DNA of 64,000 nucleotides from Epiperipatus broadwayi. Its lineage: Eukaryota > Onychophora > Udeonychophora > Euonychophora > Peripatidae. The stretch covers positions 3,412,001 through 3,476,000 of the forward strand of contig JAQFVV010000031.1 of assembly GCA_028023455.1 (NCBI GenBank), written 5' to 3'. The position numbers and the translations under genes are program-made. Shown here one piece after another: positions 36,326 to 47,720 of the stretch (within the stretch, counting starts at the first letter, position 1; each line of letters begins with the position of its first letter). The notes under the pieces are model-generated. The model had not been told where the DNA came from. It saw only the letters and a program-made list of their open reading frames with translations, and did no database searches.

Positions 36326-36924
36326 AATAATCATGAAGTCATTGAAAACAATATTAATTTTAGAATTAACAGTTCATATTCAGTATTGCCCGAAGAATTT
36401 ATGTAATACAAAATAAAATGAAAATTATTTCGCTATGACTTGGCTAACTTTTATAAATAAAACCTTTTATTTTAAAAAATTAATTAGATTTTATTTTGTA
36501 AAAGTTTTATATAACTTTATTTATACGGATCCAAAATGTCTAACAAACACATCAAAGAATTTTACAATTTGCATATAAATTAAATATTAATAAAAATATT
36601 CATTAAACTGTACAAGTGTTCATTTTAATAAACTAGTAGTTACTATAATTAGTTGCAAATATTTAAATGTTAAATAAAAAAGTTAACACAAGCTAAATGG
36701 CGGAAAGTATAATCATTAATTTTGACTATAGAATATTAAAAAAATAATGTATTAATCATATTTATTTCTACAAAACTTTAATTAAAGAATTGACTTGTGC
36801 AATGATAATTCCATATTCATGTATATATTATAAGTAAATTCTTCAATTAAAAAGACAATAATAAAGATTTTCTATACATTAACTTATGATTTAATAACTG
36901 ATAAATAAATGATTTTGCTCAGAC
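36326..36924. other. AT-rich DNA with no supported gene
   Basis: Only A/T-rich sequence with poly-A/T patches. The start of the stretch probably includes the LINE-b 3' untranslated end, with TAATAAATGAAAATAATAA-like sequence near 36309-36330. Confidence 0.5.
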
Positions 36925-37014
36925 GTTCAAGCAACAGAAATAACGGAACTGGGGTCATGATTCAGGAACCTTGAATTCCAGAGTCTGCCAATCTACCACT
37001 ATGCTAAACCACAG
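36925..37014 (-). repeat. tRNA-derived SINE, family 2, best-preserved head
   Basis: Read on the minus strand it starts GTGGTTTAGCATAGTGGTAG, whose TAGCATAGTGG matches the RNA polymerase III A-box consensus. It passes through CAGACTCTGGAATTC and GGTTCCTGAATCATGACCCC (a degraded B box) to CAGTTCCGTTA. It shares the last part with 11066-11150 and 20530-20590. The acceptor stem does not close, so this is a SINE and not a tRNA gene. Confidence 0.65.
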
Positions 37015-38179
37015 AAGATATTTAGTCATTGATCCCTAGAAATTAATGTTTTCAAAAATGTTCAGCTAAATATGAAGATGTTATTGACAGTACGAAAACT
37101 GCACGATGAATCCAAAGAACATTTTGTTTTCATTCATTGAAATGTGAGATTAACTTTAACAATTTTGTTAAAATTGACTTAAATTTGTTTGCAACTATGA
37201 TCAATGAATTTTTTTTTTTCAAATCACTACTAAAGGTATAATAATCAAAAAGCAAGTCATATATAACGTGACATTACTTTTAATAAGCTTATAATTACAA
37301 AAATGCAATACAGAGAGCGTACCAATAGCTCAAATGACACAGTAACTGTGGCTAATATTTGTCACAACAGTTATTTACGTGGAAGTTTTCTGATTTTTTT
37401 TTTTTTTACAAAAGATTGCTAACCAGAAAATATTAGTCTAAACAATACTTATTCGACTGCATTGTTACATATCACAAACCGTTTTAAGATACCTTCTATA
37501 AAAATGAAATTATACAAGTGTGTGTGTATGAGCAAACAGTGTAAGTTTTCTTTACTAATCTCCAGTGTGCTAATTTTTAATTGATAAGAAAAGTTTAACA
37601 TCATTGTTCACACGTGACTTACTGCAAAAAAAAAAAATTATTGCATCAATTTATATATATTGAGTGAAAATATGAATATATATATCATTTTTCTTTAATG
37701 TTTAACACGTAAATTTGAGTTATTTTTTCAGAATAAAAAATGTATGCAATAATATTATAATAATATTGGTACTTCTATGTATTATGTTTATATAATTCTA
37801 TTGTGTATATATAATTCTGAGGAAGACTGTTTAACAGTTGAAACTGTCACCTTGATTGGAAAACTTAAGAAAAATATCGCATTGTATGAGAAATATAAGC
37901 AAGTTTAAATATTATTGCTATTCATATTAGAGATTTATACTTATTGCATTTTTCCATTTTTAAGTTTGTTCAATTTACAAACAATTATGTCAAGGTGATC
38001 AGGAATTAGATAAAGAATGGGGCACCTGTGATAGTTTTATTAATATAGGATAGGGCCACAATTTGTTTTAAAAAAATTATGCATGTGATGAAATTATATA
38101 ATATTCAAATAGTGTCTAAAAATATTAAGCCCTTTCTCATAGTCAAAGTCTTGTTTTGGTAGGAAATGTTAGTTGAGGA
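37015..38179. other. AT-rich DNA with no supported gene
   Basis: No exon or element end is convincing. The patch CTGAGGAAGACTGTTTAACA (37822-37841) followed by GTTGAAACTGTC resembles a short conserved block seen near 3' ends of various retroelements, but one copy alone does not define an element. Confidence 0.35.
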
Positions 38180-38925
38180 CAGCAACTTCTCACTTGAAGT
38201 GCAAGAATGATCCATGGATGTTTGATAATATTTAAATCAGATAACTGGAGAGCAATAAAAATGCTAATATTCTATTTAACTGCATGAACTGTACTATTAT
38301 TATTGTGGAAAATGTCTAAAAATAATATCTTCTTATGAAATTAATCTGGTTTTCCAAAATGTTCAAGTAATCAGCACTTGTGTGTCTCTGGATCCTGAGA
38401 ATATCATGCTATGGCTTCTAAAATGGTGACAATTCTACACTTATGTTAAATGTGATTTTTTTTAACAGTCATCACAAATTTTTTTCAATAGTTGGAAAAA
38501 ATACAAATAATGATTTTTCTAACCATCATTCATGGTTTCATGATACTGTGACTTCCAAAAGATTTCTCTATTATTAAAATAGATTTATGTAAAAAATAAA
38601 AGGCTAATTTGCCATAGATGTTCTGCTTGTGAAATCTGTGATGGATTGTTTAATAAACACTGGATCCATTGAGATGTTTATTGAAATATATAATGTTTGT
38701 TTTCTTGTGATTTTGTTTGTTTGTCTACAATTCTTTGCAATGTTTCATTAGTAAGGATTCATCTTCAATCACTGGTAATCATTACAAATTTTACTTTCCT
38801 ATCACTAATGAATGTTATCACTGTTTTGAGATGATAATTCAAAACATCAAACACTTCAGTAGTTTTGAATTCCAATCCTTTAGCAAAGTGAACACCAACA
38901 ATATGATCTCTTTAAAACTCAAACA
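38180..38925 (-). pseudogene. Dead Tc1-like transposase
   Basis: Minus-strand translation recovers a Tc1/mariner transposase in order. Near 38.9 kb is an HTH-like part, HIVGVHFAKGLEFKTTEVFD. It is followed by RKVKFVMITSD (for GRPR-type linker), ILTNETLQRIVDKQ and SMIFSGSRDTQVLI (for the VMVWGxIS segment, 38.4 kb). LQLSDLNIIKHPW (38.2 kb) stands for the PSQSPDLNPIExxW hallmark that carries the second catalytic Asp of DDE/DD34E. Stops and indels are frequent. I did not find terminal inverted repeats. Confidence 0.65.
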
Positions 38926-39897
38926 GAATTGATATTTATCAGATATTTCTTATCATCTATTAGTAAAAAAAAAAATTATATTAGTATGCAAATAACAGCA
39001 TTAATATACTGCTAATATAATAGATATTTCTGTTATTAATCCCAGTATACATATTCTTTACTACTTCATGTTTTGAAATTTTATACTGGTCATAAAAAAT
39101 GCACCTACCAAAATCACATTACTCAAATCAATTCAATTTTTTCATTATTACTTTTCACATTACTGATTACATTTTTTTGTGTGTGGATAATAGCTCACAA
39201 AGATAGTAATTTTTATTTTAAATAAATAAAATCAGAAATAGAAAATATATATTATATTTATGAATTTTTGCAGCCTTTTTATCTGTTTTTAAATCTTATA
39301 AAAAAAAAATTGTCAAAAAAATACAAGATACAATGTAAAAAAAAAAACGGCAAAAATTAATATTTTAATTAATATTATAATTTTTAAATCATTATGCATT
39401 AAATTAAATAAATAAAAGTATCAAGTTCATTTTTTAACTAATTAACAAAAAATCTAGTATTTAGTATATATATATATGCGTGTGTGTATATATAATAGTA
39501 TTTTTTTACATTTAATTGTCTTTATTAACTCTTTATTACAATATTAAAAGTAAAACCATATTTGATACCTTATTAATAATAAATATAATGCTTATTAAAA
39601 TGTGTCGACCTTATTTAATACAGAGCTTTATTATAAACTTAACATTTATTATCCACATTTTGTTAGTGGTATATTATCACACATCCTAGATGGCTGTTAG
39701 ATCATCACTGTATTACCAAGAAAAACTGATTTTAAAATTCAATTTTAACAGCATATAGGTATGGGTCATTTTAAAAATAAAATATGAATTTTTGGACAAC
39801 TCTGTATTAAAACACGTAATGAAATGCTTTTTAAGATTTTCATATTTCTAGTTCAGACTTTTAGTATTAACCTTAAAAGAGACATCCTTTTTGACAG
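38926..39897. other. AT-rich DNA with no supported gene
   Basis: Long A/T runs and a TA/TG-rich stretch near 39464-39495. No exon or element end was seen until the acceptor at 39897. Confidence 0.5.
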
Positions 39898-39972
39898 ATT
39901 TAGATTCAAATCTCTCGAAACTGAAGAGTGGGGAAGGAAACAAAAGAATCCCCCAAACCTTTACAATATAAG
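39898..39972 (+). CDS. Candidate internal exon, first of a phase-matched pair
   Basis: An acceptor (atcctttttgacag) opens a 75-base island with more G and C than its surroundings. It ends at a gtagat donor preceded by AAG. Entered in phase 2 it encodes RFKSLETEEWGRKQKNPPNL and leaves in phase 2. The next island on the same strand (40130-40188) enters in phase 2, so the two join in frame across an intron of about 157 bases. A second frame is also open here but hits TAA just before the donor. I do not recognise the family. Confidence 0.5.
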
Positions 39973-40129
39973 GTAGATTACTTTTAGTTTGATGTTTTCT
40001 AAAGAAAAATAATTTTGCGAACTGTAATTTTTATTTTTGCAAACTGCAATTTTTCCTTATAATATAAATTAAATAATTCAGAAATAATTGTCATTATTTT
40101 CTTATGTTAGAACTATTTTTTTTCAACAG

Positions 40130-40188
40130 GGAATCAAATAACTCAATATATCTTCAACTTCAAGATGGAATTCACGATTTTGAGTACA
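40130..40188 (+). CDS. Candidate internal exon, second of a phase-matched pair
   Basis: A strong acceptor (ctattttttttcaacag) opens a frame of 19 complete codons, ESNNSIYLQLQDGIHDFEY, followed by a gtatat donor. It enters in phase 2, matching the exit phase of 39898-39972, and leaves in phase 1. Acid and aromatic residues are more frequent than chance frames here would give. The next exon was not found downstream, so the gene continues beyond a long intron or the call is wrong. Confidence 0.45.
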
Positions 40189-41129
40189 GTATATAATTTT
40201 TTTTTTATTCATTAATACTATTGAATAATATATGGTTGAGCATTTATAGTAATAATTTTATATATCTTTTACACATTACATATTTATAAGTTAAAAACTA
40301 CACTTCCTTGGGATACTAGAATTATCTAGTATTTCATATAAATATCCAGTAATTGTTTGATGATCTCATAATAATCCATTTATTATATGCTCTTAAAACA
40401 ATTTGTAAACATGAAATTTAAATCATCTGTATGAGAGTTGTATCAGTAATGTTAATTTGATGAATGCAAAGTCATATTTTCACTTTTTAATCATTTTTGA
40501 TCTAAAGTACTGTAATTGATTAACAATACATTGTTCTGTCCTTGTGCAAAATTTCAAAAAAAGACCATTTTAAATATTTATAATATATATCTTAATACTT
40601 TATTATCAATCTTTCATCTAATAATCAACAGCCAGAGTTTTTAAGAACTAGTGGTCTATATATATATATTACCTTGTTTTGCTTCATGATAGCTATGTTA
40701 CAGCTGCTTTGTGTGGTTTAACCGAATAATGAGAATGGTGGATCCTAAAATAAAGATTCCTAAATCAATTTTTCAGTAAAATAAAAAAGAATATTTCAGG
40801 GCCAAGTAAGTAAGACTGTTGTATTCAATCCATATCTTTAATAAAGGAACATAATTTTAAGTTTTAAGCAACTGTGCATATGATTTACATTTTTATTTAA
40901 CACATCTTGATTAATTTTAGCTTTATATCATTAACTCTTAAGCCTCTCCACAGCATTGGATCTGGTTAAATAATAAATTCACTGATAGAAATACAATATT
41001 TTATTCATTAGACCATTTCTTTTTATTAAGATTTGTTAATCAACTTTTATATGCAGTTTTTTAATCATATGACAATAATAGTAATGCAAAATATAGTCTT
41101 CTCTTTTATTTTATCCCAAATATTATTGT
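40189..41129. other. AT-rich DNA with no supported gene
   Basis: No splice-bounded open frame was found. The G/C-richer patch near 40675-40760 has stops in all minus frames between its apparent splice sites and was not called. Confidence 0.45.
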
Positions 41130-41430
41130 TTTCAATTTTATTCTCAAAGTTTTGTAGTCAAGTAAAGATAAAAGGTAGCTGCTGGAGGGTTGCATTAGAT
41201 CCTAAGATCTATGTGCAGTACTCTCAGATCCAAGGTTCCTCACTGATGAAAGCCACAAGCTAGAAACTAGTCTGGGGATATTGGATGAGTAGGCACTAGA
41301 TAGGGATTTTATGCACAAGTCTTCTGGCATCCATTGATTACTCTTGCTGGGAGAGTTTTGCCTGTTTTAATAACAGTTATGAGCAAACATAAGAAATGGT
41401 GATCATGTGATGTTTAATGGTTATTTTCTC
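41130..41430. repeat. Foldback family F, single arm
   Basis: The order AGTTTTGTAGTCAAGTA, GCTGGAGGGTTGCATTAGAT, CACAAGCTAGAAACTAGTCT, TTGGATGAGTAGGCACTAGA, ATGCACAAGTCTTCTGGCAT, GAGAGTTTTGCCTGTTTTAA and GGTGATCATGTGATGTTTAA matches the right arm of the giant foldback at 22.2-22.65 kb. No opposing arm is present, so this is a half element. Confidence 0.8.
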
Positions 41431-44400
41431 CCATCACTTTTGCCCCATTTGATAATCATTCTTTATTTATTAAAAATGCATAGAAAGTCTTTTACGATAT
41501 TTTCCACTCATTGATCAAGTCTTTAAACAAAATTCCATAGGAAAAAAAAAATTAATTAGTTGCTCTTACTCATTATGTAAAAAGAAAAACACCTCACAGT
41601 TCCTTTCATGGAAGTTATAGAGAGAAGAAAATTAGATGTTCATAGCATTTAAAACTAGCTAACAATAGCAGTATTAAAGGAGTTTGATTAAGAAAAAAGC
41701 TGCTGTGACTTTTTTTATTGTTAAGGATACAGGAAAAATTAGTGGTTTCCTCCAATTTATATTTGATAAAGAATCCAATGTAATATTACTGCTTTTTTTT
41801 TTCCAAAATTATTTTCATTGCTCTAACTAGCAGTAAACATTTATAATAAAAAAAAGTGTTTGTTAAAAATAATTCATCTATTGTAAAGAACGTACTGTTT
41901 TTTTTATTATAATAGACCCTATTTTTCATTTAATAAGTCAGTTAATCAGTTTAATATTTTATTTGTTAATAATTTATATATAATGAATCAATCTCCTGAG
42001 ATTTTACATTTCAAAGCTTCTACTTTTAATAATAAAATCAGTGAAGTTTCCTACATAATATGTACAAAAAAGCACATATCTAAAAAAAAAAAAATCATAT
42101 AAATTTAATCAAGCAGGTAAAATTAAAGTTTGAAAACTTTTATGAAAGACAACTTCATAGGACAAAGTATTATTATGAGCAAAGAGCTCATAAAATTCAA
42201 AAATATAAGGAGAAAATACTACAATAGTTTTGTATAAATCAAGTGAAACCACAAAATTAAGAACAGCTATTTTCTTGGTCAATTCATTAGAATATCCTTA
42301 AGCCAAGGATATCTGAAATTAGTCTGCAAGTTTCATCTACTACAAGAGACATCAGATACTGCTACAAAGATCAAGACTCAGTCCACAATCAGAATCATCT
42401 AACAACCATGGATACTAGTCACTAATATCATTAAAATTCAGGGTGTAATAATGTTCACATTAAAAATGGTTATTTATATCAGTATTCTTCTTTATCAAAA
42501 TCATGTGACTGGACAAATAAATCCTATTAACCTATTAGCCAAAAAAATACAAATAATAATGAATTTTAATTCTTTTTTTTTTTTTCTGATTTATACATTC
42601 CATCACCTTTACATAATGTAAAAGTATTGTTTTTATTTCTCTTCTGGTTTCATCTAAATACAACCCTCACATTAATATTTCATTCTTGGCATGTCTATTT
42701 CTTCCAATTTAATAATTTAGGTTTTTATTGATCCTATTCTTTTTTTAAAACCTAAGGATTTACAGTATAGCAATCTGCAATTTAATATTTTCATATCTTT
42801 TCAAGTATTACAGGTTCTTCTGGTGCTAACATCACTCACCTGATCTTAAAAAATAAATTACTTTCCTTACTATCATTATGTATTTATAAATATTTAAGTA
42901 TTGATTTTATTCAATCATCACTTTATATCCAACATTCTGATTCATAATCTTATTTTTTCTTTTATCCCAGTTTTCATCATAATAGCAATCATATTTTTAC
43001 TTTATTTTCATCTCAATCTTTATAGCAATATACAAAATCTTTATCTAAAGCTTACCATATCATTTTTCTTATCCATTTAGATGTATGACATTCTAATAAT
43101 ATCCAATTAGACTATTTTAATTAACCTGATACAATATAAATATAATTATCCAAATATTTTTAATTTACTTCTAGCACTTCTTATGTAGAAACTTGTCAAT
43201 CTACATTCTCTCGAAGACATTCTGACATACCTGCATCAGTGCTGTAGAGTACTGTTCCAGTTATTATTTTAATATAAACAGCCAACTAAATTCTATCTCT
43301 ATGTAGTTTAATTATTAGTTTCTCTAACATATTCCATATTACTAATTCATTAACTTATACTTATTCCATTTGAAAACAGTATAGATGAATATATATATCA
43401 CTTATCTAATACATATTTTGTGAAATGTTCCATGTGGTTTAGGACAGTAATAATGTAAATGATGGACTCAAGATGAAATAACAACTCCTGGAAGTAGCAA
43501 AGTAAAAAAAAGTCAGTTTGATCAACTGACTGGAACTATTAGGCTCAATGAGCATCAAATATCACATGATGTAATTACTAAATAATTGATAACATGATTA
43601 TTTTTTTTATCTATCAATTAATTACATTTAAAATTTAAAACAATGTTTATAGAAAATTGATCAAATTTAAATTTCACTTTAGCATTTTCACTTTGTAAGC
43701 ATTCTTGACATTAATTTCTGGTCAAGCCAAGAATCCCTTATACTTTTTTATTATTAGTTGTCTCTATTTTATTTGGGATATAAAATGTATATTCAAGCCA
43801 TTTTTAATTTTTGAATTTAACAAACAATACCTAAATAATTAAGATTTTATCATTACTAAATATCTCCAAGTAAACAACCAGGATATTTGTATTGTAACTG
43901 TTATTCCTTAGAAATTCAAAATAAAATGTGTATATTTTGCATAACGGAATTGAGATATGTACAACTTTCAGATTGATGAGATCCAAACTACTAAATAAAA
44001 ATCAGCCAAATTCAACATTTTCAAACAAAGCAAACTGAGTTATTTTCCCAATGGAAAGTAACATATTGTTTAATAATATAAGTTAGAGAATAAATTATAA
44101 ATTTTAACAAGGTGTATAAAATATAAATATCCTGGATAACTGACAAAGATCTTGGTTCAATTACTGACAAAAGGCAATTATATATTCTTGAATATCTTTA
44201 ACATTTTTCACATTTTGTTTTAACATTTCATATATTTTGTACTGGAGAAGAAGTCTACAGATAAGGCTAAAGATTATTAAGCTTTGTTAGATGTCGTGTA
44301 TTGTTTCAATGTAAAAGAAATGCCTCTTTTGTAAATATGTCAACTTATAATTTGGTATGTAGTTAAGCATTTTTTTAAAAAAAAACAAAATATATTGATG

Positions 44401-45000
44401 TTTGCAGTCAATAATTGAAAATAATATTTATTTTAAAATACAAATACATATAAACTTCCAGCATTACAGAAATATTTGAATGTCTATCCAATGTTTTCTT
44501 TAACTAATCCATTAGCATTTTTATATAATTGTTTTAATGCAAATATTTTGCTAAACTTATTCACTTTCTTCAAAGTCAATATCACAGAGTTAAAAGTTTC
44601 TTGAACAGCTCAATCTGTCACTTCAGGTGCTCTAAGGATGCATGGCAATAAACTTAATAAGATCTTATAAGAATCAAACAAACAAGTAAAGATCAGCTGA
44701 TAATGAAAAAAGAGAATAGTTTCTTTCAATTGAGTGAAAGTGAGATTTTTTTTATATCCGATTCTTTACTTTTTTCTTAATAACCTTATTCTCAATATTT
44801 CTCCATATTTTTCAAGATTTTTTAAATTAAAATATATAATTGTTATTAACAATAAAACTAAAACACACATTTAAAACTTAATATTTATATATTAGCACAG
44901 CTATGATGCAATTGTCCAGCCATAATTATTCTACCTTTGTGAATATATTTTCATTGCTTATGAAATATCATTTTAGGTTTAGCAAATATTATATTTATAA
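41431..45000. other. AT-rich DNA with no supported gene
   Basis: The 42.6-43.2 kb part is T-rich on the plus strand, and its minus translation is Lys/Asn/Arg-rich with many stops; a decayed LINE is possible but unsupported. A small perfect palindrome with ATATCCTT arms lies at about 42291-42311. No exon signature was accepted. Confidence 0.4.
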
Positions 45001-45002
45001 AA

Positions 45003-45172
45003 TGAGTTTCTGAATTCAAGTTAATTTTAAAAAAATATTATGAGTACGATATAGATAAAAGATTTCAATTAAATAAACTGAACGTCGAAAATTGCTAATT
45101 TTGTTTTATCCAAAAAATCTTTTATTTATATCATATTCATAAGATTTTTTAAAAATTTAGTTGAATTCAAAA
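45003..45172. repeat. Inverted repeat (about 60-bp arms)
   Basis: The left arm (45003-45068), with TCTGAATTCAAGTTAATTTT and TATTATGAGTACGATATAGA, pairs with the right arm (45112-45172) through TCTTTTATTTATATCATATT and AATTTAGTTGAATTCA. A CGTCG-containing loop separates them. It is probably a MITE-like foldback. Confidence 0.65.
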
Positions 45173-45769
45173 ACTTATTTTTTAAATATAAAGTTTGCTA
45201 TTCTTTAAAAAAAAAAATCAAACTTAAAGTATTAAAATAATTTGCAAAGTTAGAATAATTATGGCAGGATGATTACATCACAGCGGCACTAATTCCAAAG
45301 TACTTCTTTTTATTACTTAATCTTATCATTTTTTCTCAGAGCTTATGTTTTATTGTGTAATTCAATTAATGGCACTTTGGTGTTATTCCTACTATGATGT
45401 ATTATTCCTGTGATGTTTGCATCCAGTAATATTTATTCAAAGTTTCTGTTTATGATGTCATGGCAACTAAGAATCCTGGCATGACTAATCTATGTTTAAT
45501 AAACTGACCCTTTCCTTTCCATTTTAAAAAATATTAAAGAGTTCAGTCTGCCATAGTGACTCCTACCACCACCACAATATAATATATCTCTTGCATCATT
45601 TGCAAGTAAAATAGTCTTATATCTAAAAATTCATTTACAGTTAAAAGTTTATATGTTTGTGTTTTGTTTTTTTTTGTTTTTTTTGCTAAAATTTTATATA
45701 TATTTTTTTTTTTTAAAAAAAAATAAATAAATATAATGTTAAACTTACAGCTAAAACTTTGATACGGCT

Positions 45770-46110
45770 CACCATTTAAAAAATGTTTCAGGATTTTTTT
45801 TCATATTTCTCTTTTTCCCATAATGAATATATTATCTCTTATTCATTGGAAATAATATTTTTTTTATTTTTTAGATTTAAAGTTTGATATTATATGTGCT
45901 GGGTTTTTATGATGGCACAAAGAGCTGAAATATGTCAGGAGGGGGGGAGGATGGCTTTGATATCATGAAGTGACATACTAAAAAGTCATAACTCATAAGT
46001 ACCTGTTTTATTTAGTATCTTAATGCCTTTTTTCCTTTTTCCATAATAAATATATATCTCCATTATTTTTTTTTAGATTTGAACTTTCATATTACAAGTG
46101 ATATAACATA
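45770..46110. repeat. Imperfect tandem duplication
   Basis: The stretch from about 45775 to 45895 (TTTTTCCCATAATGAATATA, then TTTTTAGATTTAAAGTTTGA) is repeated in diverged form at about 46015-46105 (TTTTTCCATAATAAATATAT, then TTTTTAGATTTGAACTTTCA). A G-rich tract (45939-45950) lies between the copies. The meaning is unknown; it may be a duplicated piece of a repeat. Confidence 0.45.
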
Positions 46111-46134
46111 TTACTCCTGGTAACATATTATTCT

Positions 46135-46246
46135 AAGTTTGCAATAAGTTTAAAATAATGCCTCCATGGGATCTGCAGACAAATTTTATCGATTAAGTCT
46201 GTTGGCACATTCCTTGCAGGCATTATTTTAACCATATCACAAACTT
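46135..46246. repeat. Small hairpin (about 45-bp arms)
   Basis: The left arm carries AAGTTTGCAATAAGTTTAAA and ATAATGCCTCC, ending GCAGAC near 46180. It pairs with GTCTGTTGG near 46197 through GCAGGCATTATTTTAACC and CACAAACTT at 46246. The loop is short (about 16 bases) and contains ATCGAT. Confidence 0.65.
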
Positions 46247-47059
46247 ACTCACCAAAGTAATAGATCAAAGCAGGAATATTGAATATGACAAAATACTTTT
46301 AAATTCCAATAATTATTTATACAATATTGTTAATTTTAATTCGTTTTATACAGCAATTCCTAGAGGTCTCTGCTAAGTCATTTTTCTTTTTTTTTTTTGG
46401 ATAATATTATATTAATCTTCAATTTTTAAATAATTTCTCTTCTTTTTTCAAACATATTTGCCAGGTCATAAAAGAATAGGGAAGAAATTGACATTTAGAC
46501 TTGAAAATAAGTCTAGATTCCAAAAAAAAAAACATCAGGGCTTAATTTTTGTTTTAACTGTTTTTTAAAATCCAATCAGTATTGCCTTGAAAAACAACTT
46601 CATGCTAATGAAATGATTTTAACTTGTATTTACGACAAAACCTGAAAGAACATTATCACACACATACACATATATTTGAAAAATAAAATTTAGTTATGGA
46701 TTGCAATTAGAAAAAAAAGCATTAACTGAAGATTATATTAAAAATTAGGATGCTATTTGATATTTGAAAAATACTACATTATCTCCACCCCCATTCCTAA
46801 CTCTTTTTACATTTTTTTAAAAAAAAAAAATAGATTTTTTTTTATAATTACTTGTGATTTATAAATTACAATAATAGACACTAGAATTATTAAAAATACA
46901 ATTTTCTTTTTAAATGTACATATATTGGAGATCATTTATCTTTTTCACATGTATGTGATCATGATAGCCAGGGAGCATGAAAATTTGAGCTGATGTCCTT
47001 TATTAATTACATTAAGTTTAGTATAGGCAATATACATGTACTTAAATATATATATATTA

Positions 47060-47720
47060 TTGACAACTTTAAATTAAACATAACTCAGTATATAAATAAA
47101 CAAAAGAGTAAATCACTCTCTTCTAGGTTATGAATTAAAAGCACTCTAAATGTTGAACAAAGGTTACAGAATAAAATGAATCCACCTATTCTTGGAAGCT
47201 CTGATATTTATAAGCATATCTTTGACAATACTGTTGGTAATTCAGAGTGAAATTAATTTATCAGTCAAATGGAATATGGCATTAAACTCATAATCAATTA
47301 TATAAGGCTGGAGACAGAATCCCACTTTTAATACCTTGATTGTAATAATTAAATAAAATTTAATATGTAAACTTTAAGTTAAACATAGCTCAATATATAT
47401 GTAAACAAACAGAGTACTGTTTAATATTTAGAGTGCTTTTAATTCATATCTTGGGAGAGAGTGTTTTACTCTCTTTATTTACATATACATGAAGCTATGT
47501 TTAATTTAATGTTTACGCATTAAATCTTATTTAATTATTACAATCAATGTGTTAAAAGTGAATTTTATTCTCAGCCTTGCAGAATTGATTATGACTTTAA
47601 CAATCCATCTGGATGATAAATTAATTTCATTTTGAATTACCAACAATGTTGATAAAGATATGATTATAAATACCAGAGCTCCAAGAATAGGTGGTTTCAC
47701 TCCATTCTTGATCCTTTGTT
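47060..47720. repeat. Long foldback, about 235-bp arms with repeated terminal module
   Basis: The left arm (about 47170-47400) and right arm (about 47470-47705) are reverse complements through CCACCTATTCTTGGA, GTTGGTAATTCA, AAATTAATTTATCA and TTGATTGTAATAATTAAATA. A module with AATTAAACATA..CTC and GAATTAAAAGCACTCTAAAT lies before the left arm (47066-47148) and, inverted, near the apex (47428-47510). The module-plus-arm plan is like that of the giant foldback at 21.6-22.7 kb, but the sequence family is different. It encodes nothing. Confidence 0.8.

Noticed and set aside
37822-37860. Retroelement-tail-like block CTGAGGAAGACTG followed by GTTGAAACTGTC.
   Set aside because: Only one copy and no coding relic upstream; similarity is recalled, not tested.
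40660-40752. Minus-strand exon bounded by tattttag and gtaata.
   Set aside because: All three frames contain a stop between the apparent splice sites.
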